Origin: Diphasiastrum complanatum
Lineage: Eukaryota; Streptophyta; Lycopodiopsida; Lycopodiales; Lycopodiaceae
Direction: 5' to 3'
Length of the DNA stretch: 64,000 nt
Assembly: GCA_029204225.1 (NCBI GenBank)
Contig: CM055113.1
Location: forward strand, 16,747,745-16,811,744
The notes below the pieces were generated by a model. That model saw nothing but the letters and a program-made list of their open reading frames with translations. It was not told where the DNA came from and ran no database searches. Position 1 is the first letter of the stretch. Each line of letters begins with the position of its first letter. This document shows positions 25,101 to 34,440 of this stretch, piece after piece. Made by a program: the position numbers and the translations under genes.

Positions 25101-28100
25101 CTATATGACTCAAGCTCCATCTGCTCATCTTTGACTAGCTTGACTTCTGCAATAAGAATGTGTACCTCAGATCTCAGATATTTCTGCTCACAAGTTAAAA
25201 AAATTGCGAAGGCTTTACATGAAGAATCTATATTAATTAAAAGATTAGTGCTTCGCGGGCAGCTCACGGTGCCTGCTAACGCATGACGGGCACCGTGATC
25301 TGCCTGGAAACCCGCCTCGCGATTTCCTACACACCTGTTCGTGCTTTCATGCTGCCTGTGCGCTGTGACGGGCAGCTGCCCGGGACGCCCCCCCTCGCTT
25401 TTTCCCTTCTGACATTCAAAATGCCCGCCCACTTGGTGATGCGTCGAGCACGATCGGTCTGTTCTGTTTCTCTCTTTTGGGCGAGCATCAAGAGAGGGCG
25501 ATCGATCGAGCAAGGGAGAGCAAGGAAGGAGGAGGATGGGCAGTGAGGAGATGGTGCGCTTCTTTGCAGTGTCTTTGATGGTAGTGCTGACAGTGGGAGC
25601 GTTTCTTCCTTCGGTGCATCGATCAATCCATCAAGAGTCACTCAATATCATCTCCGCCTTGTGAACCTGTAACGTCCCGAGTAAAGTTGCCTCCTGCAAA
25701 CATGAGTCTAATACAGAGGAATACAGTAAACTAATGCTAGCAAACATGAGAAGAAACTCTCAAAAGACTTCCTATTGACACTTCTGACCTTGTGACAACA
25801 AAGTTTCATCTGCAGGTATTTAAATATGTAGCTTTTAGGGGCCCTCCCATAAATCGGTAGGAGAGAACTAGATTGGTGGACATAACAATCTTATTTTATT
25901 TTAGAATAATGTAATAGAAAGACAGAGAGAGACTACTGGAAAATATCAATGTCCAATGATTCCAATCCATATGTGATGCAAAGAAATGAACCATGTAATA
26001 GGAAAAAAAAACAGTGTTCAATGTCGGTGTAATCTATCTATTATAATTAAAATCTTAATGTTCCCTGGCAGCTCACGTCGCCGCTAACGCGTGATGGAAG
26101 GGAAGGGAAGCGCGATGTCATTTACGTACGAGAAGAGTAAGACATGGAGATGGATTGTGGCGTCTTCAAGAGCATCCACAAGGTTTTTTGCGGCATTTGC
26201 AGGGTTGTGCGTAGTCATGCCGTGGGCTACTGGCCATGCCATCAAATGGGCTACGGATCGTAACACGGAAAACCTACAGCGTGACCTCCTTCGCAGTGGC
26301 CGTGGCCATGGCCGTGAAAACTCTGTGGTATTATTGCTCTGCTGATTTTTGTCTGCGAACTTTGCTACGTATCAAGTTTATTGTTATCTACGTATTTTTT
26401 TTCCTTTGTTGCTGGGCCTTTGTCAGGCTATCACTAGGGTTAATAAGGAGAGGCTCGAGCCGTTGCTTCGCGAGATTGAGCGTAAGGATAGTATAGAAGA
26501 TCGATATGCTGCAACGTTCCGAGGAGAAACTTTGACAGGACCCCAGATGCAAGAGTAAGAGGTGGTGGTGGCACAACTTTGAGGCCTCTACCTACCCATA
26601 AGCGTTCTTCACCATTGAATAGTGACACAGCAACAGCAGCGGAAGCTTCAACAGCCACTGCCGCTTCAACCTCTGGATAGCTGCGATTTAACACACATCA
26701 ATGTCTCAATAGGAGTTTCCTATGACAATGTCAGGTTTTTGAGTATTTTGGATGTTCTAAAGTAGTTTTTCTCGAAATCCGTTATCTATTTTTCTATGTC
26801 TTCTTTATCCATGTGTGCAAAAACGAAGCTATTTTATGTGTAATCTTGAGTTTTTATGTTCTACACCCAGACCTTAGATCACGAAAGAAAGCCACTTCTT
26901 ATGGTAAGTTCTTGGGGTTGGCAAAATTGAAGTTTTTCTCTTTATCTTGGGGACCTTTTATAGTCACTGGGGTTGCTTTTAGGCGGGATGTTTTGGTATA
27001 ATCGCATAGTAATTTGTCTAATTTACTGTGAGCCTTTGACAGTTATCAGAGCCGAACATTCTAATATCAATCGATTACCTTCCTTGATGGTTCCGGCTGG
27101 CTGAAAGTTGAGAATTCAATTATATTGTTGGTAAGGGAATGATGATGTGAATGTATAATAAATCTTGATGATTGTATTAGGTTTTACCCCTTTTAACTTT
27201 AGTATATTATTTGAAAGTATTTTGATGTTTTCCTCCCATTTGCCCACCCGCCCAAAATCTTGCCCTGCCCGCACGCAGACTTGCGGGCTCACATCGCTAT
27301 TGGCTCACATCATTTATTGGCTCATAGCTATTGGCGATGAATGATGCAGACCGGTAGCACAGCTTCGCATCTTTCTGATCAGCCATTTCAAGGTAGGACA
27401 AATCTTCACCGCAAACATTTAATCACAAGCGGTTTAGGGCAGACAATTTTTCACAAAAGCCTTTGCTTCCCTTTGCGACCTAGACGCATACTTATTATAC
27501 ATGGAGGTTTGCTTTCGTTGAGTCTTTCATGCCGGACCTCTGCTTATGTGGTTAGGCACTGGGTGAATGCGTTGATGAGAAAACATGGATCTGAGTTGGA
27601 AGCTGGAGGGGGGGCCGTGTTCACATTTGACAACATGGGGTTTGGAATTTGGAGGACTGCTTTTTGGTTTAGCTGAGAAAGAACGAAAGAGAGATATTAT
27701 TTTGCTTATTTGTTTCATAAATTAAGTATACTTTAACCTTGGCAGACACATGTATGGATACTGGTGGGATTGAACAGCTCTGGGCACGGCTAGCGGCCTG
27801 GGGGGTGGGAGAGCGAGCTACGAAGCAGGTGGGGGGGGGGGGGGGGGGGAGGAGGAGGGAGGGAGAAAAGGACGGGGGAAGGGGAGAGCAGGGGCCATTG
27901 TACCCAATGCCCCCTCCCACCTTTTTTTTAAATTTTTTTTTCGTTTTGGGGGCCCAATGAAATATTGCGCCCCCATTTTTCTCAATTCAAATACATGGGA
28001 GGCCGTAGCAAGGGAGCAGGAAGGTAAAGGGAGGACGCTTGTGGAGGGCAAGCTGCCCAGAAACCACATTTTTCTTCATGTGTTTTTTTTTGGCAGCGGT

Positions 28101-28272
28101 CGCGATATATGCGAAGGTACCGAAGGTCTCTCTCGGCCTCTCTCTGACTGCAAGATGTGTGAGATATGCGAAGGTCCCGAAGGTCTCTCTCGGCCTCTCT
28201 CTGACCCATACTCTCTCTCTGAGTATGCGAGCTATGCGAGATATGTGAGATATTCGAGATACGAGATGTGCA

Positions 28273-28316
<44 letters not shown>

Positions 28317-31300
28317 GCATCACGCTCGCGCACACACACACACCTCATCGGCCACCTGCCATCGGCGGACACACTCCGGTCACATACATACACACACATA
28401 CATCAGCCACCCGTCAACGACCATCGGCTTTCTTCCTAAACCATCGGCCGCCATCCAAATCAACGGCCGTCACCCAAATCGTCTGCCCCCGCCCGTCAAC
28501 GACGGGCACACTTCGCTAGTAAACCTTACAAGACTAGAGGAGTTATGAGAGCCATAGGGGGTGTTAGCGACATCGAGAACTAGTAAATTGGGCTCAGCAG
28601 TATGCAAGATACAAGTAGCATCGAAAACTGGCAGCAGGGGCGAAGTAGGGACGGCAGATTTGGTAGCTGCCTGCATGGCAGGAAGGTCAGCTACCTGATG
28701 CTCAGGCAGCGCTGCTGCCTGCTGTGCAGGAGGCGCAGAGGCAGCATGGCAGGCAGGCGCCCTGCTGCGCAAGCAGAGAGCCGGAGCATAAGAAGGGGGG
28801 CTGGCCATCCATTTTTCTTTGGTGCCATATTCTATATGAAGGGGACGGGAGATGGGGGCTGGAGATGAGGTACAGGCCAGCTAGAGGGGTATGAATAAGG
28901 AGCGTATGTAAAATGTCGCCCAAACCCAGAAAAGGAAACTATGAGAGAGAAAATCCGTCAAGCAGTAATTAAGAAGAAGCCTCAAAGCTTATAAGCCACA
29001 AGCATTTTAGAACCTTGTGGCCAGAAAAAAAAAAGGAAATCAAGAAGCATGCTATCCACAATGTCATAAAAGTACAAGATTGTAAAATGCATTTGCAAAG
29101 GGAATTGCAGACGATATACATATAAATCTCATAGGTAAGACTATAAGTATGTGAATAATTCCATCTTAAAGGAGAGGAACAATAACTCATAAATGCCAAA
29201 CTACACAAATTGTGATAAAAGACCACTGAATTCTGAAATTTCAATGGACTATCCAGAACGTTCGATACACACAAAGCTGCATAGGGAAGTGGGTGTAGGA
29301 GAGCTTTTTACCTGGCGCACAATCTGCTTTCTTACAAACTTGTGATGCTCTGAAGTTCGATACAGTTGGTCTGATAAAGCTCGAAACTAGAACATCAAAA
29401 GGAGACAAAATGGTCAAAAATAGAATGCATTGGAAAAGAGAGTAATAACCATCAAGGTTGATCCTAATCTCTCAAGCAAAACTCATGCATCAAAATAGAA
29501 GTTGCTGAAATCTCAATAATACGTTAACAAGATTTTGGCAGTAGAAATCCTCTTATGAAACAATCTTTGATAGAATACATGTAATGCCAAGAATATTGTT
29601 GTTTGAAGATTTCTAGTTGAAACATTGGTGATGGACTCAAAATTTCAAATTCACAATCAAAGCCTATAGATTCCTCAAGTCAATGTTTACATCGTTTCTA
29701 TATAATCATAACAGACTCTGAAAAATAGAGAAAATGCAGACCTGGCAATTACCATCACCAGGAATCTTGCGCTCCCTTAAGCCATAAAGCTCTAATCTAC
29801 ACAGCAGAAAGCCAATAACAGACAAGATTATCTGTGAGCTACATATTAGACTTTTAAAAAAATAAGAATTGTGTTAAATCAACCTGGAAGCTTTGTATAT
29901 TAAATAACAGTTAGCACAATCATAACAATGCACGCAGACTGCTTCTAGTAGAGTCTAAATCGAAGGGCCTTCATGATCTGATATTGGTTAGCAGGAGCTT
30001 GCGTCAAATCCATAAATGCAGTGTGAACTATTAAGTTGTTGCGATAGAGTGCTGAGATCATTTCCTTTTATTGCCTGGTACACTACAGTAAATCTATGGA
30101 GCTTTTTATTCAAGTTATTTGATTACACATCTCTCCTTGCAACAGAAATGAATAAAGGCATTGGGATCTTGATGTTTTGGAACTGTTGTCACTTAGCTTT
30201 TGTCAATGGGTCAAATGGCTTGCCAAGTTACCATAATCTGGGACAGAAACGCCTCAGCTATATTTGAATAATAGTTAAAAGAGCTACTCAAAAATACACG
30301 TCTTGGTCCTACTCCTAGGCAGAAACTTTACATTGTGTTCAGAAAGTCAAAACAAAATCATGTACAGCTACACTTTGTGGATGCTAGGAAGCATTCGATA
30401 GATAATGTTAGGGTACACTATATCTCTGTAAAGCAAAAGCACCTTCCCATTTGAGCTCAAATTTAGTTTACTGATGCTCATTCAAATTTACTGATTTGAA
30501 TCTAGTGGTAATTATACATTTGCAACATAACAAGCTCTTCTATCTCGACCATTTATTACAAGCGTAAACCATCTACACTCCAAAAATTGCATGACGACGC
30601 AACAATATGGCATAAATAAAGTCTCCATTATTCAATATGGCAGAAAAACACACATTTCAATGATGATTTCACTCGGACGAGAACACATTCAGGCTTGGCA
30701 CAGAAGTGAACTACTAGCCCAACAGGGACACATAATTCCAAAGAGAATTTGATTATCTCACAGTATCCTTTTGTGAAATAAAATTCAGTAGCAGTTGCTC
30801 ATAGTTTATCGATTGCGAACGTTAGTTTCCCTTTGAAGCAAAAGATATCAATTCATTAAGTCCTGCTGGGCATCCCAAAAATCTTCTTTCTGGGAGGAGG
30901 CTTTCAACAGTTCTTCCACAACGTAAGACCCACTGGGACAGTAGGAGCAAGGGTAAAATGAATTCTTTGGAAGAGTTGATATTCGGTGGTAATTCTGCTT
31001 CATGCTTGAACCAGGGTCGTCTGGAGGCTTATGATGCAAACAGATAACAAATCATGTTTGGTGTTCTGACAGCTCTTTAATCAAGTGCACTGGTGATATG
31101 GTAAGATGCCATGAGAATTTATGGATTTTAACTCCTGGCATTAGGGCACCTACTAACCAATATGCCACGTGAATCATACTTCCATTATAAGATCCACTTG
31201 GGCAAATAGCCAGGATGACTTGAGTTTTTCCTAGCCATGAGAACTATGTGATACTAAAAGACAGCTAAAACTGGCAAGACATGAATGCAAGTAAAAGAAC

Positions 31301-34300
31301 CAATTATCAAGACTATAAAATCAGGAAGACTCAAGAGGATTATATAGTACTAGGAGTATTCAATAAGCTAAGATTTTATTTATTGTAAGTTTATCATGGG
31401 GGCAACTTGCTTATACATTGCACCCCTCTTTGTAAATTAAAGTTAGTAAGTGCAAGTTGGGACCAAGTTGGCATGCCATGTGGCATCAGACGCAAGTGGG
31501 AGTTGACACCTCACTGGTTATTATCTATGTAGAGGATTGATCCTCAAAGGACATGAGGACATGCCCTCCTCTCTCTCTCTCTCTCTAATCAAGCATTTTG
31601 ATTTCCTACTTTTGCTTTCTTGAGGTGCTTAAGATTTCCGTGGTTTTACATGATTCCATAGCTAATTTCTTTCAAGCTTTCATGTTGTGTCTGTTGTTGA
31701 GATTAAGCCACTTCATAGATAGACCTAAAAGTTCATCAGAGGGTTCTTAACCAGTTATTAAACTAAAAGCTGACACTAAGGGAGTCCAGAATCTGACATA
31801 TTAGTTCCCACTTCACAGTCTGATCTACCCATTTCTGCTGAATTCGGGCCCACTAAAACTCCTATCTCGCATGCCAGAGCTGTGGGACAAGAAAACATCT
31901 GAATGTGTTATACTTCCACTGGAGGGTTGATAATGCAGATTCATGTGCAAGTCTGCAAAGGCCCAATTGATTACCAGTGACCTTGATCAAAATAGCATGG
32001 TTGAGGCTAGGAGTTTCTCTTGGCTAGAATTACCCTTAACGCCCTACCAGCCCTAGAGATAAACTCTTGAACCAGGGCCTCAAATAACATGGGGAATCAC
32101 CCTTACTATATGTACAGTTGGCTGTCATACTAATCTTGCTGCATTGTCCCTGTGAATGTACAAATTCCACAAGGAAACAAACCAAGCAATGCGTACTCTT
32201 CCAGTTGTTCCAAGATACACTTTACATTTTGAATCAATATTTCCAGAGCCACTAACAATGAATTGTGGTCATTAGCCCTAGCTACCCAGAATATGATCAA
32301 TTTCCTTGGGAATCCTTATAAACACATCTAGAAAAGGACTATTCTGGGCTTTTTGTCAGGCCAAGATAGCAACTCATGGCCCAGTTTTGATCACATATCC
32401 ATAAATTGCAGGAAGCTTTTAAGTACAAGATGGAGCAAGATTACATGCGTAATTGATCATTTTCAATACTGTAAGAATGAAAAAAGTGTTCTGCACTTGC
32501 TTGCAAGCTGCAAAGAATTCAGTATAGCAAACCTCTCCCACAATCGTTGGTGGTCCAAAGTCGCATCATCAGCAGTTGGAATCTCCCCGTTTATTTTAGG
32601 AACGTGCTGTCAAACAGTCAATCATAAACATCACACTTATGACCAAGCTACACAGCATGTTTGTGAAATCTACTATATAAAGTATAAATCTATCTAGGAT
32701 GTGTGAAGGTGCACGCTAGTATTCTTATACACTAAACATGATAAGAAAAGGCAGCCTGGAAACATGCAAATGAGCAATGGCAGTCAACACTTTGTAGGAA
32801 AATGCACACAAAAATGTGCATTTCGACTAATAGTTTGAAAAGTCATCTCTCCCTACCAAGAATCTAAAAAAATCTTTCCATAGACATTAATTTCTTGAAA
32901 ATAGAAGCAGTTAATGATTGTAAGCAAATTATTATGTAGTCTTAAGCAAGATTCATTATTTTTGAACACAGTGTGCAGTGGTACCCGTCCGTATGTTCAG
33001 AATGCAATAGGTTCCCCATACATGTGAAATGTAAAAAAAAGAAAGTTTATTTTTCCTCTGGAAAAATAACTTTCCCCTAAGAATGTTTTGAAATCATATT
33101 TTTGTAAGTTGACTTCTTTTGGGGTCTTGGGGACCCAAAAACTTTATGAATCACCAAGAAGCAAAAAAAATAATGTTTTAACTTTTGATTAGTAGAGTTT
33201 ACCCAATCAACCTCTAATATCCTTACACCACTCCCTTGAACAACCACTCAACTATTGCCAATAGCTCTTACACAATTCATGATGAAAAAAATAAAAAATA
33301 CAACATTTTCCAACAAGCTTAACATGAACTTCCTACAATCTGTTAAAAAAATGTACTACTACTTCCTAAAAGCATCCCTTTGCCATTGTTCAGCAACATG
33401 TTTATCCACTGCGAGTAATGTACATATCCATTGCTACACGACAAACTTCTTTTTCAATTTATTTGTCACTTGGATGATGAACTTGCAAAGTTTCTTTTTT
33501 TAATTTTTGATTGATATTTCCCTGTAGCCATATGAGCTACTAAGTTGCATCTGTAGTATCTTGCAGGGATCGATGTGGTGACTGGCAAAACACTTCTCCC
33601 CGCTTCCTGAAATGAATCAATCTCATTTCGCAATCAAGTACCTTGTCAAAACTGATGAGCAAGACGAAATTGCCTTTCTTTTCAAACGGTCACCCAAAGT
33701 AATTTCACTTGCTAAATCCCGCTGGGCACATTAAAATTATAAAAGAAATCAGAGGTTTACGTGTATGGCAAGGGGGAGCATCTGACTGAATGGAATGATT
33801 GTGGAACCGTCCACCTCATGCAATGTGTTGGTAGCCTATGACTCTTCAAGCCGAGGTGAAAATAAAAAATTTGTTTTATATACTGGGTTCTGAGACTTTA
33901 TCTGGGAACGCATAATGTGTAGGAAATTTGACAAACACTAACGCCTAGATGACCCCACTGTACACTATATATTTCATTGTTAGTTATTTAGGTTAGATTG
34001 AGTGGATCCCCACATGAGTAGGGAGTACCTACCTGGATATTGAATGTAGGGCACTTAGAGACTTAAGTCTTATTCGATTTCACTTGTACTGGCAATTATT
34101 CGATTGACAGATATTCCTAACAAGGATAGAGAAAAAGTCAGCCCATAGCGTTTCTTGAGCTTTCAGAGGTCTCGAACTTCCAAGTGAACTGTTTTCATTC
34201 ATTTCCTGACCGAACAAAGTGTCGTAAATTCATAAGAGAAAAAATAAAAGTTTGCTAGATGACCAGCACAAATTGGTAGCCATAAGAATATCTATTCTCT

Positions 34301-34399
34301 ATTGGAAAGGGCAATTGCCCAGAGAAATATGTAAGTTATCCAAGAGGAAGCACAACCAAGAACAAATCAACAATTTAGTAAATCTTTTCTTCTTTGAGT

Positions 34400-34440
<41 letters not shown>

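Larger units (their letters stand above)
26033..28519 (+). mobile_element. Non-autonomous Helitron, 2.49 kb
   Basis: 5' end A|TCTATCTATTATAATTAAAA at 26033. The 3' end is a hairpin GCCCGTC-AAC-GACGGGC (28491-28507), eight bases, then CTAG|T at 28516-28520. This gives the TC...CTRR ends, subterminal hairpin and A/T insertion site typical of Helitrons. No RepHel helicase is present, so it would depend on a helper. It contains an apparently intact two-exon gene, a GGG/CT-rich block, a 57-bp tandem repeat and a decayed end of another Helitron. Confidence 0.8.

Noticed and set aside
27040-27056. AGTTATCAGAGCC, primer-binding-like
   Set aside because: Inside the Helitron, with no LTR end before it and no gag or pol behind it.
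27739-27960. 73-codon Gly/Arg-rich ORF
   Set aside because: Arises from the poly-G and GGA-rich tract.
29900-30010. Minus-strand frame with SDHE-like wording considered for the missing OTU exon
   Set aside because: No proper splice sites, a stop soon after, and the true exon was found at 32533-32606.
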